Below are positions 54,176 to 63,567 of a stretch of DNA of 64,000 nucleotides, piece after piece; position 1 is the first letter of the stretch, and the number at the start of each line of letters is the position of its first letter. The notes beneath the pieces were generated by a model that was not told the DNA's origin, searched no databases, and was given only the letters and a program-made list of their open reading frames with translations. The translations under genes were made by a program, and so were the position numbers. This stretch comes from an uncultured Vibrio sp. (GTDB lineage: Bacteria > Pseudomonadota > Gammaproteobacteria > Enterobacterales > Vibrionaceae): the NCBI RefSeq assembly GCF_963675395.1, contig NZ_OY776223.1, forward strand, positions 558,001 through 622,000, in the 5' to 3' direction.

Positions 54176-55036
54176 TTATCTCAGGTGCTTGTCTTCATCA
54201 CGCAGGTAAATCATCCAATACCACATACCGACAAACACGCCGCCACCGATAATGTTCCCTAATGTAACAGGGATGAGGTTGTTGAAAATGAAGCCTGTCA
54301 TGTTCAAATCCGCGTAATTCGCAATATCTGCCCCTGTCATTTGCCAAAAAGCTTCTGGAGCAAAGTATTTAATACCAATAGCCATTGGCACTTGGAACAT
54401 GTTCGCAATACAGTGCTCAAAACCTGCTGACACAAACATGGCGACGGGCAGAATCATTACGGCAATCTTATCGGTTAACGTACGTCCACTGAATGTCATC
54501 CAGACAGCGATACAGACTAAAACGTTACACATAATGCCTAGGGCGACAGCCGCAAAGAAACCGTGATGTAATTTATGCTGGGAAATAGCCATCGCATTGA
54601 GACCAACCTGTCCACCATCAAACATATACTGCTTGCTTACCAGCATCAACGCCACCAGCATTGCGGCACCGGCCATATTACCAAAGTAAACCACAAACCA
54701 GTTTTTAACTAAGGCCTTCCAGGAAATTTTACCGCTGGCACGCGCTACCAGAGTCAACACCGAGCTGGTAAAAAGCTCTCCGCCCGTAACCACCACAAGA
54801 ATCAAACCAAGACTAAAGGCAAGACCACCAATTAAACGAGTTATGCCCCAAGGTAAGTCCCCTGCGCCTGTTGTCACAGTGGTATAGAAGATGAAGGCAA
54901 TACCAATGTGAAGCCCTGCAGAAATAGCAAGTAAGAAAGATTTAGCAGGTGCTTTAGTCGCTTTACCTACACCAACTTCGGCAGCGCGTTCAGCAGCTTG
55001 CGGCGGTAATAATGAGTCAAACTGATTGAAATTCAT
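54176..55036 (-). CDS. focA: Formate channel FocA
   Basis: 286 residues from MNFNQFDSLLPPQAAERAAEVG. The frame is open to a TTG 22 codons upstream, but that extension has no family support. No good ribosome site is seen before either start. About six membrane segments are predicted. The FNT signatures are FYTTVTTGAGDLPWG, GGELFTSSVLTLVARASGKISW and AVWMTFSGRTLTDK, close to E. coli FocA. It moves formate in mixed-acid fermentation. It is not beside a pfl gene here. A weak FNR-like sequence lies upstream. Confidence 0.88.
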   Translation of the reverse strand: MNFNQFDSLLPPQAAERAAEVGVGKATKAPAKSFLLAISAGLHIGIAFIFYTTVTTGAGDLPWGITRLIGGLAFSLGLILVVVTGGELFTSSVLTLVARASGKISWKALVKNWFVVYFGNMAGAAMLVALMLVSKQYMFDGGQVGLNAMAISQHKLHHGFFAAVALGIMCNVLVCIAVWMTFSGRTLTDKIAVMILPVAMFVSAGFEHCIANMFQVPMAIGIKYFAPEAFWQMTGADIANYADLNMTGFIFNNLIPVTLGNIIGGGVFVGMWYWMIYLRDEDKHLR

Positions 55037-55338
55037 GATGGCGTAACATTTAGAAACAATTAAGGAGGCGGCGATAATCGCGCGATTCTCATACTTTTTC
55101 AAGGGGTATTTATAGTGTTAACTAAAAATATTGTTTATGGGATATTCATCGCCAAATTTGAACCATTAAAAAGGCAAATTTATACTGTCATTGATATGTG
55201 ACAAGAATATTTTCTTTCGAGTAAAAATCCCACGATATATCAGCCTGATAGCAATACAGTTAACACTTCTCGCGGTTTTGTGTTGCTCAACTGGGGTTTT
55301 GAGACTAGCTTGGATAAAAAAGCGCAAAGGAATTATTT
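55037..55338. promoter_or_regulatory. Divergent interval with one weak FNR-like site
   Basis: About 300 bases between focA and the TIGR02647 gene. TTGATATGTGACAA (55191-55204) matches the FNR consensus TTGAT-N4-ATCAA in 8 of 10 positions. The rest is AT-rich with nothing I can name. Confidence 0.35.
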
Positions 55339-55575
55339 ATGAAATATTCAGCTGAACACATGGCCGAACTGAATCTACTTCTTCAATTCGATTTAAGCAG
55401 TGCGGCTACGGGCATTAAAGTTCACAAAGATGCGTCCGAAGAAACCCAAACCGCGATTGCTCGCCTGTATGAGAAACAACTCTGTACCTTGCCGGATGGT
55501 GGTTACTTAACTGACGAAGGTATCGAAGTAGCAGAACACGCGGAAAAAATTCTACGGGTGCTTGCTGCAAGCTAA
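55339..55575 (+). CDS. TIGR02647-family protein
   Basis: 78 residues. The pattern LNLLLQFDLSSAATGIKVHKDASEE at the start and LCTLPDGGYLTDEGIEVAEHAE at the end match TIGR02647. The family is small, cytoplasmic and looks like a winged-helix or a small helical domain, with no known role. AAAGGAATTATTT precedes the ATG. It is a single gene followed by a weak hairpin (AATGCCAC/GTGGCATT, 55590-55614). Confidence 0.85.
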   Translation: MKYSAEHMAELNLLLQFDLSSAATGIKVHKDASEETQTAIARLYEKQLCTLPDGGYLTDEGIEVAEHAEKILRVLAAS

Positions 55576-55795
55576 CAAACCACTCTCAAAATGCCACTTA
55601 TTTTAGGTGGCATTCACATATTTCCCCAATAGGTTTACACTTGTTCCTGACACACTGAAGTTTGACTAACCCAATCAATCACATATATCGGTACGCTGGT
55701 CAAGACGCCAGTATGGTACCCCTTCCTTTTCTTCAGTGAACAATAAAATGCGCAGAATCCTGTTTAACAACTTTAATTAAGTCGGGAAAATACAT

Positions 55796-56623
55796 ATGGC
55801 AAACACATTGATTGTAGGTGCAGGCTGGCTAGGCACACCACTCGCCCAAGCTTTAGTAGGAGAAGGAAAGACTGTAGTTGTGACCCGCCGCAGTCAGGAA
55901 AGATTGGATGGATTACCTTCCACACTCATGAATGCAGAGCGACTCGATCTCAGTCAGGCAAACGCCGAAATAAAATTGCCAGAGCTTATCCAACGTTATC
56001 AAATCAAGCACATCGTCGGTGCGTTTCCCCCTGGTTTTAGAAAAGGTGGTGGTCAAGAGTATGCTCAACAATGGGCCACCTTAGTTGAAGCCGCGAAGCA
56101 GCAAGAGATTGAAAAGTTAGTGATGATCAGTTCCACGACGGTCTACCCTAACTTACCCTCTGACATGAATGAAGATTCCGCCTCGCTCAAACTGGCACAA
56201 AACCATCCTCATTTTTCTGAAAATGCGCGTATCATGTTGCAAGCGGAGCAGTCTGTCATCGACTCTGGTATTCACTATGCTATTTTAAGATGTAGCGGGT
56301 TAATTGGCCCGGACAGAAATCCGGCTCGCTTTGCTGCGCGACTAAAACAAGTCAGCCGCAAAGCCCCTGCAAACATGCTTCATCAAAAAGATGCGGTTGC
56401 CGCTGCTAGATTTGCACTGGAGCATATCGATAATGAAATTGTTAACGTCACAACACCTAATACAGTCAGCAAAGCCGAGTTCTATCAGGCCGCAATCACT
56501 AAGAGTGGCAGTGAACTTTCTCTGCCTCCGGTGACAGAAGATGCCGACAAGCGCATTGTCGCAGATAAGCTCGTTTCGCTCGGTTATCAATTTGAATTTA
56601 ACTCAACGCTGGATGCACTATGA
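55796..56623 (+). CDS. NAD-dependent epimerase-like protein (YeeZ type)
   Basis: 275 residues. It has an N-terminal NAD(P)-binding loop LIVGAGWLGTPLAQAL (4-19) with GxGxxG-like spacing and an extended-SDR fold. SSTTVYPN (about 118-125) holds a Thr/Tyr region of the active site, but the usual YxxxK is not clear. This resembles E. coli YeeZ. No substrate is known. It ends in ATGA overlap with the YdcF-family gene, so the two form an operon. Confidence 0.8.
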   Translation: MANTLIVGAGWLGTPLAQALVGEGKTVVVTRRSQERLDGLPSTLMNAERLDLSQANAEIKLPELIQRYQIKHIVGAFPPGFRKGGGQEYAQQWATLVEAAKQQEIEKLVMISSTTVYPNLPSDMNEDSASLKLAQNHPHFSENARIMLQAEQSVIDSGIHYAILRCSGLIGPDRNPARFAARLKQVSRKAPANMLHQKDAVAAARFALEHIDNEIVNVTTPNTVSKAEFYQAAITKSGSELSLPPVTEDADKRIVADKLVSLGYQFEFNSTLDAL

Positions 56624-57258
56624 AGCTTTATCAACATATCGAAACGCTCTGGGATTACATGCAACTCAAGCATCAGCTAAAACCAGCGGATTGCTTGCTA
56701 GTCATGTGCAGTAATGACCTTCGTGTCGCAGAACATGCCGCAAAGCTGTATCAACAGAAACTTGCACCACTCATTGTGTTCTCTGGCGGTAAAGGGCGAT
56801 TTACAGATGGTTTGTTTGACAAAAGTGAAGCTGAAACCTTCGCAGAAATAGCGCAAATGGCAGGCGTCCCTGACGATGCAGTATTGGTAGAAACCCAATC
56901 AACAAATAGCGGTGAAAACGTACGCTTTACTCATCAGTTACTCGAAGACAAAGGTATATTGTGTGACTCGGTGATTGTAGTACAAAAACCATTTATGGAG
57001 CGACGAGCCATCGCTACGTTCGAGAAGCAATGGCAATCGCCCTATTCTCAACTTCAAGTGAGCTCCACTGCGCATCCATTCTTCGACTACATTAATGAAG
57101 ACATGCCGTTGATGATGGTGTTAGAAGCATTGATGGAAGACTATTCTCGCGTCAAAACCTACCCTGAAAAAGGTTTTCAGACTGAGCAAGTCATTCCGGA
57201 AAATGTCGAGTCGTCTTATCAGGCATTACTGCAACGTTTCGGTTTTAACTTCGCATAA
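56620..57258 (+). CDS. YdcF-family (DUF218) protein
   Basis: 212 residues. The DUF218 core has LLVMCSNDLRVAEHAAKLY (about 26-44), VFSGGKGRFTDG and ETQSTNSGENVRF (about 96-108), which resembles E. coli YdcF, a SAM-binding protein of unknown role. There is no membrane segment, unlike SanA/ElyC. It overlaps the YeeZ-like gene by 4 bases and is followed by a strong terminator. Confidence 0.85.
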   Translation: MKLYQHIETLWDYMQLKHQLKPADCLLVMCSNDLRVAEHAAKLYQQKLAPLIVFSGGKGRFTDGLFDKSEAETFAEIAQMAGVPDDAVLVETQSTNSGENVRFTHQLLEDKGILCDSVIVVQKPFMERRAIATFEKQWQSPYSQLQVSSTAHPFFDYINEDMPLMMVLEALMEDYSRVKTYPEKGFQTEQVIPENVESSYQALLQRFGFNFA

Positions 57259-57277
57259 TTGACTAACGCCAAATCGC

Positions 57278-57306
57278 AAAAAAGCCACCGATTTTGGTGG
57301 CTTTTT
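57278..57306. terminator. Terminator between the YdcF gene and tdk
   Basis: AAAAAAGCCACC / GGTGGCTTTTT. Bidirectional for the convergent genes. Confidence 0.88.
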
Positions 57307-57329
57307 GGTATACGTTGAGCGAACTAGGA

Positions 57330-57908
57330 CTATTTACCTAACGCTTCTTTGTAATGCTGACGACAAACCGAAACATAGCGTTCATTACCACCAATCGCGA
57401 CTTGGTCACCTTCTTTAATGGCAACACCATGCTCGTCAGTACGAATGACCATATTGGCTTTACGTCCGCAGTGACAAATCGTCTTTAGCTCAACCAGCTT
57501 GTCTGCCCATGACAATAGGTACTTGCTGCCTTCAAAAAGTTCGCCAAGAAAATCGGTTCGAAGGCCATAACAAAGTACAGGGATGTGTAGCTTATCCACC
57601 ACTTCTGTCAGTTGATATACCTGCTCTTTAGTTAAGAACTGGCACTCATCGACCAGAATACAATGACGCTTCTCAACCTCGTTTAAAGCCGTAATCTCTT
57701 GATATAAATTGCTATCCTGGCAGAAAAGATGCGCGTCTGACTGCAAACCAATTCGTGAGCTTACTTTGCCCACACCATAGCGATCATCAAGTGCTGCAGT
57801 GAATATCACTGGATTCATGCCGCGTTCTTGATAGTTAAAAGAAGATTGAAGAAGAGTCGTTGATTTACCCGCATTCATCGCAGAGTAGTAGAAATACATC
57901 TGAGCCAC
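57330..57908 (-). CDS. tdk: Thymidine kinase
   Basis: 192 residues. It has P-loop [10 protein letters not shown] (about 8-17), Walker B-like ILVDECQFL (about 84-92), a zinc-binding CHCGRKA and later CRQH, and the lasso motif. This is the type II (Zn) bacterial and human cytosolic thymidine kinase, which salvages thymidine and deoxyuridine. It is convergent with the YdcF gene and lies downstream of the cysS terminator. Confidence 0.95.
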   Translation of the reverse strand: MAQMYFYYSAMNAGKSTTLLQSSFNYQERGMNPVIFTAALDDRYGVGKVSSRIGLQSDAHLFCQDSNLYQEITALNEVEKRHCILVDECQFLTKEQVYQLTEVVDKLHIPVLCYGLRTDFLGELFEGSKYLLSWADKLVELKTICHCGRKANMVIRTDEHGVAIKEGDQVAIGGNERYVSVCRQHYKEALGK

Positions 57909-57955
57909 AGAGCATTACCTGAAGTTAAAATGATTAATTTATGGAAATAGAAATG

Positions 57956-57984
57956 AAAAGGGCTGAATTATCAGCCCTTTAAAA
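57956..57984 (-). terminator. Terminator of cysS
   Basis: AAAGGGCTGA / TCAGCCCTTT. The minus-strand tail is TTTTCATT. Confidence 0.75.
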
Positions 57985-57996
57985 ATGAAAATTCAA

Positions 57997-59379
57997 TTAC
58001 TTACGACGCCATGTTGTGCCTTCTGGGCCATCCTCTAGCACGATGCCCATTTCTGTTAGCTTGTCACGTGCCATGTCTGCGTTTGCCCAATCTTTAGCGG
58101 CACGAGAATCGTTGCGCAGTTTGATCAATGCTTCAATTTCTGCCACTTCATCATCATTACCGGCATCTCCTTTCAGGAAGGCTTCAGGATCTTGGTAAAG
58201 AATACCGATAACATCTGCAAGCTCACGCATTAATGCGCCAAGTTCACTCGCTTTCTCAATGCTCTCTGTCTTCAGGCGGTTGACTTCACGCGCCATATCA
58301 AACAGTACTGAGTAAGCTTCCGGCGTGTTGAAATCGTCATTCATCGCGCTAGTAAAGCGAGACACGTACTCTTCGCCACCCGCTGGTGCTGCCTTCAGGT
58401 CAAGACCGCGTAGCGAGGTGTATAAACGCTCAAGAGAAGCACGCGCTTGGTTAAGGTTATCTTCGCTGTAATTTAGCTGGCTACGGTAATGACCAGACAT
58501 CAGGAAGTAGCGTACGGTTTCAGCATCGTAGTGGCCTAGAACGTCACGGATGGTGAAGAAATTGCCCAGAGACTTAGACATTTTCTCGCGATCTACCATC
58601 ACCATGCCACTGTGCATCCATGTGTTCACGTACTTAGTGTCGTGTGCACAGCAAGACTGAGCGATTTCGTTCTCGTGGTGAGGGAACTGCAGATCAGAAC
58701 CACCGCCGTGGATATCGAAGTGATCACCAAGAATTGATGAGTTCATTGCAGAACATTCAATGTGCCAGCCTGGACGACCTGGCCCCCATGGTGATTCCCA
58801 TGTTGGTTCACCTGGCTTCGACATTTTCCAGAGTACAAAGTCCAACGGGCTACGTTTTGCTGTTTCGATATCAACACGAGCACCAGCCTGAAGCTGATCC
58901 AAATCTTGCTTAGACAGTTTGCCGTACTCGTCAAATTTGCCAACTTCAAACATCACGTCACCGTTATCAGCAACGTAGGCGAAACCACGCTCGATCAGCT
59001 TTTGGACCAGTTCGATGATTTCAGGGATAAACTGGGTAGCACGAGGTTCAATATCAGGGCGCTTCATGTTTAGCGCATCGAAGTCAGCGTGCATTTCACC
59101 AATAAGACGCTCGGTCAATGAATCACAAGATTCACCATTTTCTGCCGCGCGTTTAATGATCTTATCGTCGATATCGGTGATATTACGCACAAATGTAAGA
59201 TCGTAACCCAAGTAACGCAGGTAACGAGAAACAACGTCAAAAGACACAAACGTACGACCATGGCCGATATGACAGAGATCGTAGATGGTAACTCCACAGA
59301 CATACATGCCAACTTTGCCGGCTGTAATTGGTTTGAATTCCTCTTTCTGTCTTGTGAGTGTGTTATATATCTTTAACAT
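57997..59379 (-). CDS. cysS: Cysteinyl-tRNA synthetase
   Basis: 460 residues (E. coli 461). This is a class I synthetase. The HIGH motif is [12 protein letters not shown] (about 37-48) and the KMSKS motif EKMSKSLGN (about 266-274). The zinc ligands include Cys28 (YVCGVTIYD), Cys209 (HIECSAMN) and His/Glu nearby. It charges tRNA-Cys. The start [15 protein letters not shown] is the family start. It is divergent from ppiB, in the E. coli order cysS-ppiB-lpxH. Confidence 0.96.
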   Translation of the reverse strand: MLKIYNTLTRQKEEFKPITAGKVGMYVCGVTIYDLCHIGHGRTFVSFDVVSRYLRYLGYDLTFVRNITDIDDKIIKRAAENGESCDSLTERLIGEMHADFDALNMKRPDIEPRATQFIPEIIELVQKLIERGFAYVADNGDVMFEVGKFDEYGKLSKQDLDQLQAGARVDIETAKRSPLDFVLWKMSKPGEPTWESPWGPGRPGWHIECSAMNSSILGDHFDIHGGGSDLQFPHHENEIAQSCCAHDTKYVNTWMHSGMVMVDREKMSKSLGNFFTIRDVLGHYDAETVRYFLMSGHYRSQLNYSEDNLNQARASLERLYTSLRGLDLKAAPAGGEEYVSRFTSAMNDDFNTPEAYSVLFDMAREVNRLKTESIEKASELGALMRELADVIGILYQDPEAFLKGDAGNDDEVAEIEALIKLRNDSRAAKDWANADMARDKLTEMGIVLEDGPEGTTWRRK

Positions 59380-59582
59380 GATCTCTATCTATGATTGTGA
59401 ATGAATACAAGAAGGCCGAGTATAACAACTCCGACCTTATTAGGTAATAGGAATTAACCGATAAAACGATAATCGGCTAAACTTCAAGCACAAAACAATT
59501 AATTTCTTCTTCCTGAGTTTTTAAAGCGTTATAACTTAGGCTAGAATCTCGGGCTCAATACAACACAGTAAAGGACAGTAGC

Positions 59583-60077
59583 ATGATCACCCTTCACACT
59601 AATTTTGGTGACATCAAGATTCAACTAAACGAAGAGAAAGCGCCAGAAACAAGCGCAAACTTCCTACAGTACTGCCGCGACGGTTTTTACGACAACACTC
59701 TATTCCACCGTGTTATTGATGGTTTCATGGTTCAAGGTGGCGGCATGGAATCAGGTTTGCGTGAAAAAGCAACACGTGCACCTATCAAAAATGAAGCAAA
59801 CAACGGCCTTAGCAACAAAGTAGGTACTCTTGCTATGGCACGTACTATGGAGCCGCACTCAGCAAGCTCTCAGTTCTTCATCAACGTAAACAACAACACA
59901 TTCCTAGACTTCCGTAGCGAAAGCCTAGACGGTTGGGGTTACTGTGTATTCGGTGAAGTTGTAGAAGGTATGGACGTAGTTAACCAAATCAAAGGCGTTA
60001 GCACTGGTTCTTACGGCATGCACCAAGACGTACCACTAGAAGACGTGGTAATCACTGGTACAACAATCGAAGAGTAA
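59583..60077 (+). CDS. ppiB: Cytoplasmic peptidyl-prolyl isomerase B (cyclophilin)
   Basis: 164 residues (E. coli 164). The active-site stretch [14 protein letters not shown] (about 40-53) and [12 protein letters not shown] (about 95-106) are complete. There is no signal peptide, which distinguishes it from PpiA. It speeds proline isomerisation in folding. Codon bias is strong. The start is divergent from cysS, and lpxH follows after 60 bases. Confidence 0.96.
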   Translation: MITLHTNFGDIKIQLNEEKAPETSANFLQYCRDGFYDNTLFHRVIDGFMVQGGGMESGLREKATRAPIKNEANNGLSNKVGTLAMARTMEPHSASSQFFINVNNNTFLDFRSESLDGWGYCVFGEVVEGMDVVNQIKGVSTGSYGMHQDVPLEDVVITGTTIEE

Positions 60078-60110
60078 TTCGCACGAGTTATTCCCACCAC
60101 TTAATTGAAT

Positions 60111-60129
60111 GGGGAGGCACCGCCTCCCC
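60111..60129 (+). terminator. GC-rich hairpin between ppiB and lpxH
   Basis: GGGGAGGC (60111-60118) pairs with GCCTCCCC (60122-60129) over a 3-base loop, followed by TTATTTC. It could end ppiB. It also hides the only Shine-Dalgarno-like bases before lpxH. Confidence 0.6.
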
Positions 60130-60137
60130 TTATTTCT

Positions 60138-60866
60138 ATGACAACATTATTTATATCAGACTTGCACCTCACGCCGTCACGCCCTGACATTACAGAGTGT
60201 TTTGTGACGTTTATGCGCACAGAAGCCACAAATGCCGATGCACTTTACGTATTAGGCGATCTTTTCGAGTTTTGGGTCGGTGACGACGATAGAACACCTT
60301 TTGCAAACCAAATTCGAACCGAATTCAAAACGCTCACCGATAGGGGCATTCCCGTCTTCTTTATTCAAGGCAACCGTGACTTCCTGTTAGGAGAACGTTT
60401 TTGCCAACAAACGGGAATTACACTTCTCGATGATGTTTGTACCATTGATCTTTATGGCACAAAGGCGGTGATCCTACATGGTGACACCCTGTGTACAGAC
60501 GATGTGGACTATCAGAAGTTTCGTAAGACTGTTCACCAACCTTGGTTGCAATGGGTCTTCAACCATATCCCTTGGTTTATAAAGAAAAAAATCGTCGCCA
60601 AAGTTCAATCAGATATTCGAGATGACAAAAGTAGCAAACCCTTGGACATTATGGATGTCAACCAAGGTGAAGTAGAGAAAGTGATGTCTCAACATTGCGT
60701 CGACCTGATGATTCATGGGCATACCCATCGTCCAGACACACATAACTTTGACGTTAACGGAATTAACAAAACGCGCATAGTTTTAGGTGACTGGTATACA
60801 CAAGGCTCAGTTTTACAAGTAAATTCTGACCATTTAGTTCTACAAACAAGGCCTTTCAACTCATAA
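60138..60866 (+). CDS. lpxH: UDP-2,3-diacylglucosamine pyrophosphatase LpxH
   Basis: 242 residues (E. coli 240) from [18 protein letters not shown] start 11 codons upstream lies in the hairpin and lacks support. Calcineurin-like metal motifs are all present: SDLHL (7-11), GDLFEFWVG (about 40-48), GNRDF (about 79-83), HGDTL (about 114-118) and HGHTHRP (about 195-201). It makes lipid X in lipid A synthesis. The only SD-like sequence upstream is inside the hairpin, so translation could be lowered by structure. Confidence 0.94.
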   Translation: MTTLFISDLHLTPSRPDITECFVTFMRTEATNADALYVLGDLFEFWVGDDDRTPFANQIRTEFKTLTDRGIPVFFIQGNRDFLLGERFCQQTGITLLDDVCTIDLYGTKAVILHGDTLCTDDVDYQKFRKTVHQPWLQWVFNHIPWFIKKKIVAKVQSDIRDDKSSKPLDIMDVNQGEVEKVMSQHCVDLMIHGHTHRPDTHNFDVNGINKTRIVLGDWYTQGSVLQVNSDHLVLQTRPFNS

Positions 60867-60974
60867 ATGACGCAAAACGTGTCCACAGCTTACAATATTC
60901 GGACTTAGAGCATAGATATTTTACAAAAAATCGTTATCATCATATGACTCAGTTAAGCAGAATGAAGTACCTAA

Positions 60975-62189
60975 TTGAAGTATTCTTACGTAGCTCGCCA
61001 ACCAATTTTAGACAGAGAAAAGCGAACCATTGGTTATGAGCTTCTCTTTCGAGACGGCCCCAAAAATACCTTCCCTGAAGTAGAACCCGAGCTGGCTACT
61101 AGTCGATTGCTGTCTGATCATTTTCTATCGACGCATTACAACACATTAGGTAACAAGCTGGGGTTTGTTAACTTCCCCCAGCAAAGTCTGATTAATTTGG
61201 TTCCAACTTTATTTCCTAAAGACTCGTTAGTTATTGAGGTTCTGGAAGATTGCGAGCCAACTGAAGAGCTGCTTAAAGCGATTAAACATTTGCATGAGTA
61301 TGGTTACAGAATAGCCTTGGATGATTTTGTACCGACCAAAGCCTGGAAACGATTTCTTCCTTATGTATCCATTATCAAGTTTGATATTCGCCTGGTGCCG
61401 ATAGAAAAAGCGGCAATTTTTATTCAAGCTCTTAGCCATTACAACATCGACTTTCTTGCAGAAAAAGTAGAAACCTATGAAGAGTTTGAACAAACTCTAG
61501 AAGCGGGGTTCAATTATTTTCAGGGCTACTTCTTCAGCAAACCGGAGATGATCAAGAAAAAACAACTGAAACCCTCATTTCTGGCAGTTATCCAATTGTG
61601 TAAAGAGATCGCGGATAAGCCGATCGACTTTGATGAAGTTGAACGACTCTTTTCTATTGATCTTTCACTTTCATACAAACTACTGACTTACGTCAATTCC
61701 GGTTATACGCTCGCCACCAAAATTAAGTCATTCAGACAAGCACTGATTTACTTGGGTGAAGATCGCTTACGACGGTTTATCTCACTCGTTGCCATCGCTT
61801 CTGTCCAAGATGACAAGCCGGATTCCCTGTATACCCTCGCAATCCAGCGCGCACGAATGTGCGAATTATTGCTGAGCCTGATGAAGACTAAATACGATCC
61901 GGGGCAAGCTTTTCTGACCGGGATGTTTTCACTGCTTGACTCACTGCTCGACCAACCCCTGAGCGATGTGATTAACGATATCCCTGTGGACGACGATATC
62001 AAATTGGCGCTAACAAGCCATAAAGGTGTTTTGGGTTACTTGCTGTCGATGACTATCGCTTATGAACAAGCTAACTGGGAAAGGGTTGAGAAATATTGCA
62101 CGGCTCTAAAGCTCACAGAAGAGCAGCTTGTAGAAGCCTTTAATCAGTCCACTGTCTGGGCTCAGGAACTGCTTTCCCAAAGATCCTAG
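60975..62189 (+). CDS. EAL-HDOD (YuxH-type) signalling protein
   Basis: 404 residues. The start is the TTG at 60975, because an in-frame TAA directly precedes it; an ATG at 60962 is out of frame. The EAL part (about 1-200) keeps ELLFR (for EALxR), N in VNFPQQ, E in IEVLED, DD in LDDF, K in IKFD, E in AEKVE, and Q in QGYF. Loop 6 is degenerate (DDFVP for DDFG), so phosphodiesterase activity is doubtful. The HDOD part (about 205-400) is a non-catalytic signalling domain. It may act by protein binding in motility or biofilm control, as reported for EAL-HDOD relatives. Position after cysS-ppiB-lpxH is shared with V. cholerae, as I recall. Confidence 0.85.
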   Translation: MKYSYVARQPILDREKRTIGYELLFRDGPKNTFPEVEPELATSRLLSDHFLSTHYNTLGNKLGFVNFPQQSLINLVPTLFPKDSLVIEVLEDCEPTEELLKAIKHLHEYGYRIALDDFVPTKAWKRFLPYVSIIKFDIRLVPIEKAAIFIQALSHYNIDFLAEKVETYEEFEQTLEAGFNYFQGYFFSKPEMIKKKQLKPSFLAVIQLCKEIADKPIDFDEVERLFSIDLSLSYKLLTYVNSGYTLATKIKSFRQALIYLGEDRLRRFISLVAIASVQDDKPDSLYTLAIQRARMCELLLSLMKTKYDPGQAFLTGMFSLLDSLLDQPLSDVINDIPVDDDIKLALTSHKGVLGYLLSMTIAYEQANWERVEKYCTALKLTEEQLVEAFNQSTVWAQELLSQRS

Positions 62190-62284
62190 GTGTTTGATGT
62201 TTTGCTAAAGTAATTCGAGTGTATAATCCTCCTCGTATTACCTCACCCACGTGAGCCTGTTTAATTCAATAGAGATTTCTTTTT

Positions 62285-62794
62285 ATGTCTTCTTCTTGCC
62301 CGTGCGGCTCCAATCTCAGTTACCAGCAATGCTGTGAAATTGCTCATAGCAACCACGCCAACGTAGAAACACCTGAGCAGTTAATGCGCTCGCGCTACAG
62401 TGCTCATGTTCTGAGTTTAGTGGATTATGTTGTAGCGACTTATCACCCGAGCTGTCAAGCACAAGAGCAACGAGAAGACATCGCTCAATCTATCGATAAC
62501 GACTGGTGTCAGCTTGAAGTGATAAAATCTGAAACTGGCAGTAACGACAATGAAGGGTTTGTTGAGTTCAACGCCTACTTCAATGAAGACGGTAAACGCT
62601 ACTGTCTGAGTGAGCGTTCACGCTTTGTCAAAGAGCATGATCTTTGGTACTACATTGACGGCACGTTTCCACAAGACGAAGACGAACCAGAGCCAGACCC
62701 TCGTCTGAGCCAACCAGTAAGCAGCCTGAAAGTCGGCCGTAATGACCCATGCATTTGTGGTAGCGGTAAAAAATTTAAGAAGTGTTGTGGGTAA
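62285..62794 (+). CDS. YchJ-like protein with two SEC-C zinc motifs
   Basis: 169 residues (E. coli YchJ 152). There is a SEC-C motif at each end: [13 protein letters not shown] (5-17) and [13 protein letters not shown] (about 156-168), each a C-x-C-x8-CC zinc site. The middle ([27 protein letters not shown]) is the YchJ NTF2-like core. Similar C-terminal motifs in SecA bind zinc. The role of YchJ is not known. The extra second SEC-C makes it like longer YchJ members. Confidence 0.87.
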   Translation: MSSSCPCGSNLSYQQCCEIAHSNHANVETPEQLMRSRYSAHVLSLVDYVVATYHPSCQAQEQREDIAQSIDNDWCQLEVIKSETGSNDNEGFVEFNAYFNEDGKRYCLSERSRFVKEHDLWYYIDGTFPQDEDEPEPDPRLSQPVSSLKVGRNDPCICGSGKKFKKCCG

Positions 62795-62833
62795 TAACGC
62801 TGACTTCTAGCCCAAAAAAGCGCGCTTTAATTA

Positions 62834-62867
62834 GATTCCTGATCTCGCCTAGGCTCGTCGGAATGAC
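62834..62867. repeat. 34-base dispersed repeat, copy 2 (reverse orientation)
   Basis: Begins GATTCCTGATCTCGCC and ends CGTCGGAATGAC. Its complement matches 29452-29485 in 29 of 34 positions. It lies between the YchJ-like gene and the hisIE terminator. Confidence 0.75.
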
Positions 62868-62891
62868 GAGGGAGATACTTACTTTATAGAA

Positions 62892-62923
62892 AAAGCCCCT
62901 AAACTCTCCAGCTTAGGGGCTTT
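62892..62923. terminator. Terminator of the his operon end
   Basis: AAAGCCCCTAA (62892-62902) pairs with TTAGGGGCTTT (62913-62923). The minus-strand tail has a run of T. It is placed just after the hisIE stop at 62932. Confidence 0.85.
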
Positions 62924-62931
62924 CTTTTATC

Positions 62932-63567
62932 TTACTTATGACGTTCTTTGAGCTTATTTACCACATCGTTCATCGACAAGCCTTGGTCTTGCAATAGAAC
63001 TAACAAGTGATAAATCAAGTCCGCCGATTCGCATACTAGTTCCGCCTTGTCACCCGACGTTGCCGCAAGCGCGACTTCAACGCCCTCTTCGCCCACTTTC
63101 TGCGAAATACGCTTGGTGCCACGGGCATAAAGACTGGCGGTATAAGAGGACTCTGGGTCGGCGTCCTTGCGGGCAGCCAGTAGCTGCTCAAGTTGATGAA
63201 GCCACACCATTTGCGACTCTTCTTGTGGTTCTCCATCCCAGCACGTTGTGGTGCCAGTGTGGCAAGTTGGACCTATCGGGTTAACCTTAACCAGCAAAGT
63301 GTCGTTATCACAATCGAGTGAGATGTTCACCAGTTGTAGAACGTTACCCGAGGTTTCACCTTTGGTCCACAAACGTTCTTTGGTGCGAGAGAAAAATGTC
63401 ACCTGACCAGTTTCACCCGTTTTTGCCAGTGCGTCCTGATTCATGTAACCCATCATCAGCACTTGGCTGGACTGGAAGTCCTGAACGATAGCAGGTACTA
63501 GACCATCCACCTTCTCCCAGTTGATTCGCTCTTGTAGCGAACTTACTTCGGCGGCTGCAAAACTCAT
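62932..63567 (-). CDS. hisIE: Bifunctional phosphoribosyl-AMP cyclohydrolase / phosphoribosyl-ATP pyrophosphatase
   Basis: 211 residues. The N-terminal HisI domain has [35 protein letters not shown] and cysteine-rich zinc/active site [12 protein letters not shown]...[12 protein letters not shown]. The C-terminal HisE domain has [21 protein letters not shown] (sequence [25 protein letters not shown]) with acidic metal ligands. It performs steps 2 and 3 of histidine synthesis. It is the last gene of the his operon; its ATG overlaps the hisF stop by 4 bases. Confidence 0.95.
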   Translation of the reverse strand: MSFAAAEVSSLQERINWEKVDGLVPAIVQDFQSSQVLMMGYMNQDALAKTGETGQVTFFSRTKERLWTKGETSGNVLQLVNISLDCDNDTLLVKVNPIGPTCHTGTTTCWDGEPQEESQMVWLHQLEQLLAARKDADPESSYTASLYARGTKRISQKVGEEGVEVALAATSGDKAELVCESADLIYHLLVLLQDQGLSMNDVVNKLKERHK

